Below are positions 43,015-53,600 of a stretch of DNA of 64,000 bases, one piece after another. The notes under the pieces are model-generated. The model was not told the DNA's origin. It did no database searches and saw nothing but the letters and a program-made list of their open reading frames with translations. The stretch is taken from contig NMRA01000067.1 of the NCBI GenBank assembly GCA_002633005.1, positions 439,025-503,024 on the forward strand, given 5' to 3'. Origin of the DNA: Phoronis australis (lineage: Eukaryota; Phoronida; Phoronidae). Position 1 is the first letter of the stretch, and each line of letters starts with the position of its first letter. A program made the position numbers and the translations under genes.

Positions 43015-44970
43015 GGTCTGAATGTTAAGTGAAAATCCTTGTCATTTTGACACCACCCGTTTGCGAGATAAAAAGTAGGTAGAGTTTCGTCCCACTTCCC
43101 ATGACGTCAATGTGTTAACCTGTTATAGCACAGTGTAGTTTCATCTGAGGCTTGTCGTACCTCATGCTGGTCATTAAGTTCAGTCTGAGCTGTCTTCTGG
43201 TGGAAAATTCAAGCCTAAATCCCAAGATACTCATAACTCTGGTCAATCTCATTAATGAGTTCTCAATCAAAAAGTCTAATGCCTAACAATAATACCACAA
43301 ATTTGTTATTGGCGCCCCGTAACCCGATCGTGTTCGTTTAAAAACGACTCAATGACTACTTTTTTATTAGAAAACTACGTGGCACCAACCTGCAGGGAAC
43401 CAGTCATGTCTACTATGCTGTCAGGAAAGCAACTGGCGGTGTACGGTTGTGCCCTAGGTATATTCACTACAGGGACAATAAGAGGGTCGGGTCGGCGGTC
43501 GTGTAATGCATTGTTCGTGATTTCTTGTGGGTCTTCCGGAATACGGTTGAAATCAAGTAGCTTTTGTGCTGTCCTTGTTTTTATTTGCCCCGGCGCTCGC
43601 TGAACGTTTTTGTACCATATTCCAGTGTCGCCGATAATTTACCGCCGTGTGTCCCTTAATGGAGCAAGTATATGGAATGATTACTCATGCAGTAGGGCCA
43701 AAATGGTTGATATTGAGGTTTTATTAGCCTAATAAAATGACATTGTCGGCCAGCTAAGGAGAATATACGTCCCCACGCATTCTCAGCCTACACTCATTCC
43801 TCAGCTGACAGTTGCGGCGAGAGTCCGGCACCGGCCTTAGTTTGAGCTACTGAGGAACCAGTATGGTTCCTAGGTTTGAGTGACTGTCAGTGGCAATTGG
43901 CTATTTAATTGGAATAAAATCACAAAAACAACGGATTTTGTTATAGCTTGAGTCATGGCAAAGCTAAACAATTCAAAAAGTCTCCCGAAAAATGCGTACC
44001 CGGTTCCGGGTCGGCAAAAGGTGATGCTCCTTTAAATGTGCGTTATTCCCCTTGCAACGGAGCCGAGTGAGTACAAAGCCTATTGGGTTTTTCAACAATC
44101 ATAAATTAATTCAGTCTCATAACATTTCTTTACCGTGGTGGAATTTCCTATGTCGGTAACCAACAAACATCCGGGTGAAACCATCAGCGTTGGACTCAGT
44201 ACTAACGTTTATTGCATGGGGTGGCCAACCCAAATGCTGCAAATTCCAAAGGCGCATGTAGGCCTACGCTTGGCCTGTTACTTCATGGTTGGTTTCATCA
44301 CTGTAAGGAATATTTCGAGACGGGATATATTTGAATAAATAACCTTCTTCGATTTTCGCTTTGTGTCAACTGGGATTAATTAAATCAGTCTTTTTCTTTG
44401 TAATCCCGCTCGTCAACGAACCCTCAAAAGTTTGGGGGCATTTTTTTAACTCTTTACAATGACACTAACTCTGCTAAACTGGTAAGCGTGAACTAGCCGT
44501 TTAGACTATTTACACCGACTACGGAAAGATCCATTCTGTGACATCGATGCAACGATTAGTGTTCCGCCGGAGTTGATCCTTTTATTACTCACGTGAGAAG
44601 TCAATGGTGCACAACCAGTTTCAGATATGCACTGATGAGTGGACACCAGACTCACTGCATTGGCTTAGTGAATTTGGGCGCGCCTGTCTGCATGTGCGAA
44701 ACACTTCGACAAGACCACAAACAGCTGTACAAACGCAAGTGCTTGCTCCGCGCATGGCGCTCATTTCCAAACAAATTAAATGCTGGACCTATCCGTCAAT
44801 GGAGGAAGTTATTCCCAAAAAGCTCACACACCTTAGCTTGCTACTAGACCATTCGTACTACACCATAAGCTCAGATTTACTCTTCACTGTCGCGAACTCG
44901 TTCATAAAGTACAAAAATTAATTCAAGTTAAAATCGTCTCTCGTCATCTCAACACCATCTTGAAACTCTG
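43015..44970. other. Spacer downstream of ACP1 copy A, no gene seen
   Basis: Short ORFs only, none with family resemblance. One small hairpin lies near 43852-43870 (AGGAACC/GGTTCCT). I looked here for an exon 1 of the second ACP1 gene and found none that keeps the CxG-N-I-C-R loop. Confidence 0.45.
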
Positions 44971-45660
44971 TTCAAGTTTTTTGTACTTCCACATTTAGAT
45001 TACTGTGACATAATCTACCAATCAGCAAACGCTTCAATTAGAAAGACTACAATACCAAGCAGCTTTAGCCATAACAGGAGCATACAAAGGATCCAACGCA
45101 ATCAAGGTTCTAAACAGTCTCAACTGGAGCAAACTAGCAACTCGTCGTAAATTCCATGTGTCCATGTACATGTATACACTCAAAGTCTTAGTAAATAACA
45201 AAAACAATTATTCAAACAAAATCCTCTTTGACTCCTACAAAAGACTTACACAAGACCAGAAATGCTGCAAAGTAATATATACAATATACCATCTTCCCTC
45301 AGCCAAGCCTTCAGGAAATCTACGATATTAACTTGCTTTGACAGGCGGAAATTCCTTACCATCCAAAATAAAGGAAAGCCACTTCAGTCACTCTCGAAAA
45401 TGACCTTAAACCGCATACCACTAAGTAAGACTTGCCAGTCCCATTGACATCATTCCAACTTCCTCGCAAGGCATGAAAAAATCGTATACAGATCAAGATG
45501 CGGACTATTCCTAAACAGCGAAAAATTTAGACATGATAATTTTTATAATATTTGACTTCTGTGTTCCTGTGGAGACACTCGGACAAATACCAGTACTCAT
45601 TGCCTGTGCGGTATACGGGGAGCAGAGGGCACAGCTTTTCCAGACAGTACCCCAATGTTT
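44971..45660 (+). pseudogene. Relic of a non-LTR retrotransposon (3' end of LINE ORF2)
   Basis: From 44971 one frame reads FKFFVLPHLDYCDIIYQ. A frameshift near 45040 then gives LERLQYQAALAITGAYKGS and LNSLNWSKLATRRKFHV. Near 45545 a third segment reads CSCGD...HCLCG. This is the usual order after the reverse transcriptase core in jockey/CR1-like LINEs: the HLDYC motif, the LQ-AA-ITGA block, then a Cys-rich tail. The copy is broken by frameshifts and stops and lacks the catalytic core in this window. Confidence 0.75.
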
Positions 45661-46879
45661 AAAAAAAATATTAAGATCTGACTCAAATGTATAACAAAAT
45701 TAATTTTTTTCTAAATGGATGTAGTAAAGAACTCGACCTAAATGAAAATAGGCTTCGGAATAGTATCAAAATTTCTTTTTAAAATTAAATCTCTTTGTGT
45801 GAGTCGATAAAATCGTATACATGTAAAATAACTTATTGTGTACAATGAAAATGATTCATTTATATTCGTTATCATATGACATTGTAATCTTAACATAAGT
45901 TATTAATTTATGTATCTGTGTATAATAATTGTATATAGATTTCTTTATGTTTGTTTAACCCAGATACAATGCCTCTTGGCGCTTTCAGGGTCTCTATTAT
46001 TGTACTGAATATTTCATCATAAACATTCAAACAAAGTTTGTGGTAGTAAACTCGGGCTAAAGGGAATTGAACACTTGATTTTTTTGCTCAGCTCTGACGT
46101 ATCACTATGATGGCTAAAAACAGAAATCAATTGAGCTTTCTGATTCTCATAAGATCACTCTCATGTAATATATTCCATTCCGCGGTGAAATGATTCTATA
46201 TTCCGTTACAACTCGCAAGCATTTTTTCGAGTCGCTGACTTGGTTTTTGACTGTTCCCGGCAGCAGCTTCATGTACCCACTGATATTGAACCTTGAGTGA
46301 CCGATGTGGTGAGACAGGGCTGACACTATAAAAATTATTTGAAGTCATATTTTACAAAAAATCAACATTAAAATAGATCTGAGGGCAAAAGGTCTAATTT
46401 ATATCTTCTTATACCGGGCGGAGGGTGAACTTTCAAGTTGGTGACGTTGTCCAATTTTCAAACTTCAAAACCCCGATATCGCGAACTATTCAAATATGTT
46501 ATTTACAAACTTTCAAAACGAAAATTTAAAAATACTATTATCGCCCCAATGCAATATGATGGGTCTCGTTATCTAGAGAACGATAGCATCACCAGCCTGA
46601 GGCGATTGCACAACAGCAATGTGAGTGTCTCTGATGATCTCTGAAACCGGCAGATTGGTGCGCAAAGCCGCAAATCGATCGATTTACCCACTCTAGACCG
46701 GATCCTTTCGGAGACATGATCCATCTCCTTCCAGAGCGCATTGGCTCCATACTGAGTTCAGTTGGCGCCGGCCGGAAAAAAACTTAAACAGCCAGAGCGT
46801 GAGGAAATATTGAGTTCATTAACTAACCCCGGTAATTAATATGCGGCTGAAACAAAATTTAACAATGTTTTCAGTTTGT
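45661..46879. other. AT-rich spacer, nothing recognised
   Basis: No ORF, RNA gene or clear repeat that I can support. The 3' UTR of the LINE relic may extend into its first part. Confidence 0.4.
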
Positions 46880-47400
46880 GTGTGGGGGGAGCTCAGACCC
46901 GATTGCAAGTGTCAGGCCGGTGCCGTCGCAAGGGGTTTCCCGTTTTTTATTTTATTTTTTTAGTCGTGAACATCCTCAGAAATTCAAGCCCCTCTATATT
47001 TTAGGCTGGGTACACCCGCTAAATCGTGCTTTGTGCGATTCCCTGAGACAAAATGTTGCCCCCCCNNNNNNNNNNNNNNNNNNNNNNNNNNNNNNNNNNN
47101 NNNNNNNNNNNNNNNNNNNNNNNNNNNNNNNNNNNNNNNNNNNNNNNNNNNNNNNNNNNNNNNNNNNNNNNNNNNNNNNNNNNNNNNNNNNNNNNNNNNN
47201 NNNNNNNNNNNNNNNNNNNNNNNNNNNNNNNNNNNNNNNNNNNNNNNNNNNNNNNNNNNNNNNNNNAATTATTTTTATCTCCGATTTCAAATTGGTTCAC
47301 CCTGACAAAAATGCAGAATTTTATGCAGTTTAAAATGATATATTAATCAGCGAATTTCATTCACGGACTGCAATGCTACGCCCGAAAATCGGACCCCCAC
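46880..47400. repeat. Gapped copy of the transposon seen at 5640
   Basis: GGGGGGAGCTCAGACCCGAT with CAAGTGTCA parallels 5708-5740, and AATCGTGCTTT with GAGACAAAATGTTGCCCCC parallels 6437-6480. The order is compressed and a 201-N gap (47066-47266) interrupts it at a C-run. Confidence 0.5.
47066..47266. other. Assembly gap (201 N)
   Basis: Run of unknown bases beginning directly after a run of C. It could hide a short exon, including exon 1 of ACP1 copy B. Confidence 0.99.
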
Positions 47401-47711
47401 TGAGCTGTCACAAAATTTTACGGAAGTGACGAAAATGCGTGTGTAAGCCATTTTTAGTCAAAAATTTTAGTATTTCATTTAGGATGAGTGAATGTGTGTT
47501 GGACATGCATGGAAAGACAAAGAATCAGTGTTTATCATCATATCAATTTTATTCTTATCGAGTAATGATAAAAAGAGATATGACAGTTTGAAAATCTAGA
47601 AAAATGGCCGATTTTGTCGATTCCAGAAAATCGGCCATTATGGTTTGCTCACCCTATCAGTGGTCGAGACAGTGGTCTGCGTCTCAGTCAATGTCTGTTA
47701 ATGCTATGGGG

Positions 47712-47828
47712 CACTGGTCGGATATAGCGGTCCCTGATTTAGAGAACCAGTTCATCCACTAAATAACGGGCCCGTTGTTCAGTGATTGTCTGGTTCTCTA
47801 AATCAGGAACAGCTATATCCGACCAGTG
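47712..47828. repeat. Long imperfect hairpin (39-bp arms)
   Basis: Arm 47712-47750 (CACTGGTCGGATATAGC ... GAGAACCAG) pairs with 47790-47828 with two or three mismatches. The loop contains the perfect 12-bp palindrome AACGGGCCCGTT at 47765-47776. Probably a foldback MITE. Confidence 0.75.
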
Positions 47829-47877
47829 TCATGTTATGGGTTGTGCTACAAAAAATTGTTGCAGGCGGTCTGATACA

Positions 47878-48670
47878 GGTTGTACCAGATGTGCGCAGGC
47901 CGTTCATGTGTGCTCATTGCACTGATCTCCTGGAACCATTGTTATGCTTTATTAATACATAGTTAAAACCTAGGACTATTCTATACATGCGCGCACCCAA
48001 CCTTCAATATGGGGGGCTCGAATTCCTGACTTTGTGGACCCTTGTAACAAAAAGGCAGGCGGAATAAAAAAGACGAGAGCACCTCTGTGAATTGCTCATT
48101 TGCGCATGTTTAGTGGACTTTTGCCTCAGTTTCTCGGACTTTTTGTCTCTTTGAGGCGGACCTTTTTGCCCACTTTGCCAAATGGGGGAGCTCGTTCGAG
48201 CCCCCTGAGCCCCCCTGGGTGCACGCATGCTATATTAATACTCCCAGGTTAAAACTCTTGTAAATGTGGTATTCTCTCGGCGTGCGGTGCTGTCTTTGTT
48301 GTTCGTCTGTGTATGTGTGTGTGTGTTGTTGTTCTCATGGTGAGCTTGAACATTACTCACATGACTCTGAACATGGTTTTGAATGCTCACTTAGGTGTGA
48401 AACCTCTGGTCTGTGAAGACGAACGTTTCTGAGTGTCCTGACTTGAGTCAAGTTGTGTGTTCCCTACGTGAGGTCTGACGGCTGTAAATCAATCTCCTGA
48501 ACTACCTCTTTGCAGGCTGCGCTCACTATAAAACTGAGCTGAGGAGCTATATACCTGACTCTGAAAAACTGCCTAGGCCTAGCACTAGCCTTGTGCCCCA
48601 GTGGGACGTGAACCCATGACCTTGAGTAAAGGAAGCGGACGCTTATCTCACAAGGCCACACTGCCTCCTC
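47878..48670 (-). mobile_element. tRNA-derived SINE, copy 3, split by an insertion
   Basis: 47878-47969 matches the body of the SINE at 40454 (CCAGATGTGCGCAGG, CTCATTGCACTGATC). The match resumes at about 48533 (CTGAGCTGAGGAGCTA) and runs through the tRNA-like head (complement of CCCAGTGGGACGTGAACCC and CTCACAAGGCCAC) to 48670. About 560 bp separate the halves, including the MITE at 47986-48230. Confidence 0.65.
47986..48230. repeat. MITE nested in the SINE
   Basis: The left arm CATGCGCGCACCCA ... GGGGGGCTCGAA (47986-48022) is mirrored by TTCGAGCCCCC ... TGGGTGCACGCATG (48195-48230). No ORF of note. Confidence 0.6.
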
Positions 48671-50659
48671 CAATGTTATGCAATACTGTACTGTTACTTG
48701 CAGGGTTGAGCTAAACAATACATTGCCTGTGGATGCCTTGCTAGGCATACTTGCGATGACCCTGTAATGGAGCTGCTCAACTGATTTACTGTTTGATTGA
48801 TGAAGTGAGGTGTAACTGCATGCGAGTCAAACAACATGTTACATGAGACGCTTTGTTTCGCAACGCATTACAAATGACACATGTGTCTGTCCGTCCGTCT
48901 GTGGAACTGGAAGATGCAAAATACTCAGTAACAGTTCACGGACACATAATTCGCAAAGTAGAATGCATTAAAGACAAATTGCAAGCAAAACGGCAAATGA
49001 CAGTAAATGTTACCTTAATGATGTATTAAGACTCGTGCAGTGACTAGAACACATCTGACCAGTGTGACAATATTTGCAAGAGTGCCTGAACATGGCGTAT
49101 AACCCGGGCTCAGTCTCAGCGATCTGAGCACACTCGGCCATTCATAAACAAAATACTATTATAGTATTCACAGAACTCATAGCACAACGCGTAGTAGGTG
49201 GAGCTAACTTCATTCACATGAGGTATACTAAACAGTATGCATGGAAACAGTTTCTGTTATTCCTGATTGGAATGCAGATGTAACTATAAGCACACTTCCA
49301 AAACTTCAGTTGTTTCCTATTCAGTTTTTGGTCCATTCGTAATGCATGGAATGTCATGATTAGGATATATTTTCTTGATTTGAGAACTCACCCCTTTCTT
49401 GGCTTCCGACCCTGACTCTGGTTGGATTTTTCAAACAGTAAATGTGGCAGTTAAATACAGCAGCCACTACGCTAGTTTCACAGTCTGGTTGGTAGTCCTC
49501 CCATGATCTCTGTATTGCCTTGCCAACTCTTAGTCTGAACTTATAAGTTGAATTTATTAAAATGAGTGGAAGTGCATACTGAAAATCACTAAACACCAAA
49601 AGATTTGCTATTTGGCAATAAATCTTAGTTTTTTCTGTCGTTCTTTTATTCTTTGGAGAAAGTCCCAAAATCTATCCCCCCTCCTTGTTATCTTAATTTT
49701 ACTTGATTACATGCCAAATGGCTGAAATCACCTGTATTTACACAGTACAACATGACTTTGTGGTCACTTGATCTAACACAATTTATGATCAAATACTATT
49801 ATAATCATTCTTGTACAGTTTTAAAATGAGATTGCTAAATTGCTCAAAGTCAAATAGAGTCCGTTGCAGTAGCGCCCCCTGTAGAACAGAATGGCTCTAT
49901 GAAAGGATGATGAACACACGGAATGCTGCGTATAGGTATCATTGTGCATGCCTTGGTTTGGACATTTGTTGTACATGTATGCAATGCTTGATATGAGTGA
50001 GTAAATACTAAAAATACAAGAGGAACCTCATTTGTACGGGCACCGATGTTTTTAATTAGCCTAAATTTGGAAATACGAGTGGCAAATATGTCATCACTCG
50101 TATTTTCGAGCGGACATTTTTTAGTTTGTCTCAAGCGCTGGTATGGCATGGTAGTAGTCCAGTTAAGTATTGTGAATCATTTTGTTGTTTTGTTTGATGC
50201 CAAGTGTAGTCTTGAGTGTGTCAAAAATGGACTTGTGTCTAACATGTACATCAATTTAGTCTGCTCTTGTGGTTGTAGCAATTCACAATAGATGGAGCAG
50301 TACGTACTGCCTGAACTTGTTTTGTTTGGCTAATCAGTGAGAAGCCATGTTACGGTAAAATCTTACAATTTCAGACACAATATGGCTGACAAGTCATATT
50401 TATTTTTTATTTTGTCACAAAAGATAAGTAGCATCAAATGAATTTATTTTTGTTTTTAAAGATACCATATCTATCACCTGACAATGATTCTGAGAAACTC
50501 TGGGAATTCATGTGAAAGTTGGAAGCATTTGAACAACAAGACCAATTTTGGCAATTGATTTTGTCCGGAATTCGTAAGATTTTACTTTACATGATCTTTT
50601 CACCTCATAGTACTGGGAAAGAGTCTACAAGTCTACAGATGTGTTTGTGTTTTCCATAG
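48671..50659. other. Region upstream of ACP1 copy B exon 2
   Basis: No exon 1 is visible. A degenerate repeat at about 50018-50145 shares TCATCACTCGTATTTTCGAG with 51275-51300 (TCATCACTTGTATTTTTGAG). Confidence 0.45.
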
Positions 50660-53600
50660 GTAACATATGCCGTTCTCCAATGGCAGAGGCAGTCTTCAAA
50701 CACATGTTGAAACAGAAAGGTGTTGCTGACCAAGTGAGTTTGAATTTCCTGTACAAATAAATCATGGTGAATATCACCGAGCTGTGAAGTTAGCTTTGAT
50801 CTTGATGTTGAGGGAAGTCAGTTTTTGAAGTCATAAAAAGTCTGTAATTAAAGTGAATTAAAGCTGCCTTTTGAATCTAATTTGGTATGTCAGTCTTAGT
50901 TTCTTCCTTGCTGAGGTATATAAGTGTTTACAATGCAAAAGGAAGCATGCCTAACAGTTGGATTTAGACATATAGATGTTGTATCAATTTTGGTAAAGTC
51001 TCAAGACATTTCAAAGTCAGAATCTCAAACTAGAGTAAATCATGTGTGAGGGAGTGAATGAAGCTGTATTTATAAGCAATCAGTGAGTTTTGTCCATGTT
51101 GTATGTTGTGTACTAGGAGGTGACTCTGTATATGGCTTTTAAAGCCACATAAAGACCAAACACTAGACAGGGCTCGAAATAAGCAAATAGAAAAGTCAAA
51201 TACGAGTAGGAAATTGACCTCACTCCTATTATTTGACCAGTAGGGGAGCGGACGTTTGGGTTTTTTTTGTCATTCTGTCATCACTTGTATTTTTGAGCAG
51301 GCATTTTTGCCTGTGTCGAGTGCTGACTAGGTGACTTTTCATTCAAGTTCACTAAATGTAAATTGACTATATCAGGGTCTGGGATCTCCTTGTACTCAAA
51401 ATCGAACTTAAAAGGGTTTTTAATGTTCTCCTGTTCTTTTTTTAGTGGGAACTCAAGATAAGTGTATATTATTTTGTGCTTAAGTACGTTATGCATGGAT
51501 TAATGTCTTGCTCTAGTCTGCACTTCATGCTCCCACCATTAAAACTATAAATTTGAGCCTTAACACCTGATCTGTACAATAAGAAGATATAACAATCATG
51601 GCAATTCACTACTTGCACGAATCTGCCATTATGCTTGAAAACAGTGTGTTGTGTCCACACTGCAAATGATTCAGCATCTTTGGAACACACATGTTTTCAC
51701 GCTTGCATTGTTAAAGCTGATGCTAAAACAAGGTATTGTGCCCTAAATAACAACTCACAACACTCCTTTTTTCAGCACCAGCAAAGTGTGTAAGTAGTAA
51801 ATGATTATGATGACCGTTGTTGGGGAATTTGTTACATAAAATTATATTTTCATTGTATTGTGTTAATAGAAGCTAAAATGTTACTGACTACAATGTTTCG
51901 GTTTTTGATAGTTTTGTTTGTTTTTTAATTCAGTATTTGGTCGACAGCTGCGCCATTGGTCCTTGGCACGTAGGTGAACTCCCGAACAGAAGAACTCTAA
52001 ACGTTCTACAGAAACATGACATCCCATCAGACCACAGGGGACGACGGGTAGGCAACTCGCGGAACAAAATATTAAGCAGTGGCAGATTAAACATTCGGTT
52101 GATCAGGTTTTAAGTGTCCGTGATCGCCATTTCTCTATCAAAATATACTCTGGACAATTGCTCAGTTCTTAAGTAATAATTCTCTGGTGGACTCTGATGC
52201 ATGTACTGTCTGCCATTCACAAAGTAGTTATTGAAAAAGAAACAATGATTTTTGGCATGCCCATAAGTAATGAAAATAAAGTTTTAAATTGGATACTTAT
52301 GCAATTAAAATATTTTATTTACCTATCTAGATGTAAAAAATAATCCTCAGTTTCTGTCATTTCCTTAAGATATTAGAAAGAGAATTTTATATTCAAAGAA
52401 GAATTTTTAATTATTAAATAATGGTAATTTAGATGAATACCATGCAACCTGGAGAAACTAGTTAACCTTAACCATAACTTATGCCTGACAACATCCTACT
52501 AAAAGTGGACAGGTGCATGTGTGTATGTTAAAAGTGAGAATGGCTTGATTTTTGTTGCATGTCTTTGTATTTCTGTTCTGTATACCAAAAAAGTAATAAT
52601 TTTCTTATACTTGAAAAGTTGAATTAAAGCCACTCAACTGAAATTTTTTAAAGCAAAAAATTCTACTTAAGTACTGGTGTGGCATAGCATCATCCTAATT
52701 GAAAATATCTAAATTATGCGCTATTCACATGTCAGTGTTTGGGATGTATAAAAGAGAGGCGCTGATCAAAGATTGCACCTTCTACATCGGACCCTCAAGT
52801 TAGGGGTCGGACACATGGGCTTCAGGCTAAAGCTTGGCATTGGACCCCGATTTTTTTAGTCTGCCATTGGTTCTGAATTTTGAATTTTTTTGACAACTAA
52901 ATTTGTGTCACATAAGTTAAGTGTTCATGTTTGATATTTTTTTTGTGTCAGCAGACCAATATTCATCACACAATAATCGAAGTTGGTAACATAAACTTTG
53001 TGTTTGATAGCAGTTAAACTTCAAAGTATATAAACGGTTATGGCACACGTTTCAATCGATTTAGAGCGTATGTTACAACCGCGCTGCTGTGCCTTACTGG
53101 AAGGACTATAACTCTCTTGGGCTTTCTGTTAAACCTAATTATTTTGTCCAGCTATGTTACAACTGCACTGGAAGGACTATAGCTCCCCCTTGTGATTTCT
53201 GTTCAAACTAATTCTTTTTTCCAGCTATGCAAAGAGGATTTCACCAAATTTGATTTGATTTTGGGAATGGATGGTGAGAACATGATGTAAGTAGAATGGG
53301 CGTATAGGGTGTCCCAAAAATTCCTCTTAATTTGCGTGCTGCGAGATCAAATTCAATTCCTGTAGGTCAGACTCTGCACCCGGGTGTACTGTATAAGCAC
53401 ACCTTGCTGCAAAAGTAAGCGTGTGAACCGGCACATGCTCTGTATACACAGGAATGGCACGCAAACAACTCAGTTTTGGAGAATAACAATTTATTGCGCT
53501 CAAAAACGTCAAGATAGTGCAAGTTAATAACAAAGCATTTATTTTGATTTAAAAACTTAATTTCTTTATGAAGTTAAACCAGTTGTCTTGTTTCTCTCAA

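Noticed and set aside
43562-43602. AVLVFICPG stretch resembling the start of an ACP1 P-loop
   Set aside because: The base after the needed G is GC and not GT, so no donor is available; taken as chance similarity.
49811-49947. Candidate exon 1 for ACP1 copy B ending in Cys-Leu-G before GTTTGG
   Set aside because: It ends in a suggestive CLG but the preceding residues (RYHCA) do not resemble the hydrophobic VLFV strand, and the donor is poor.
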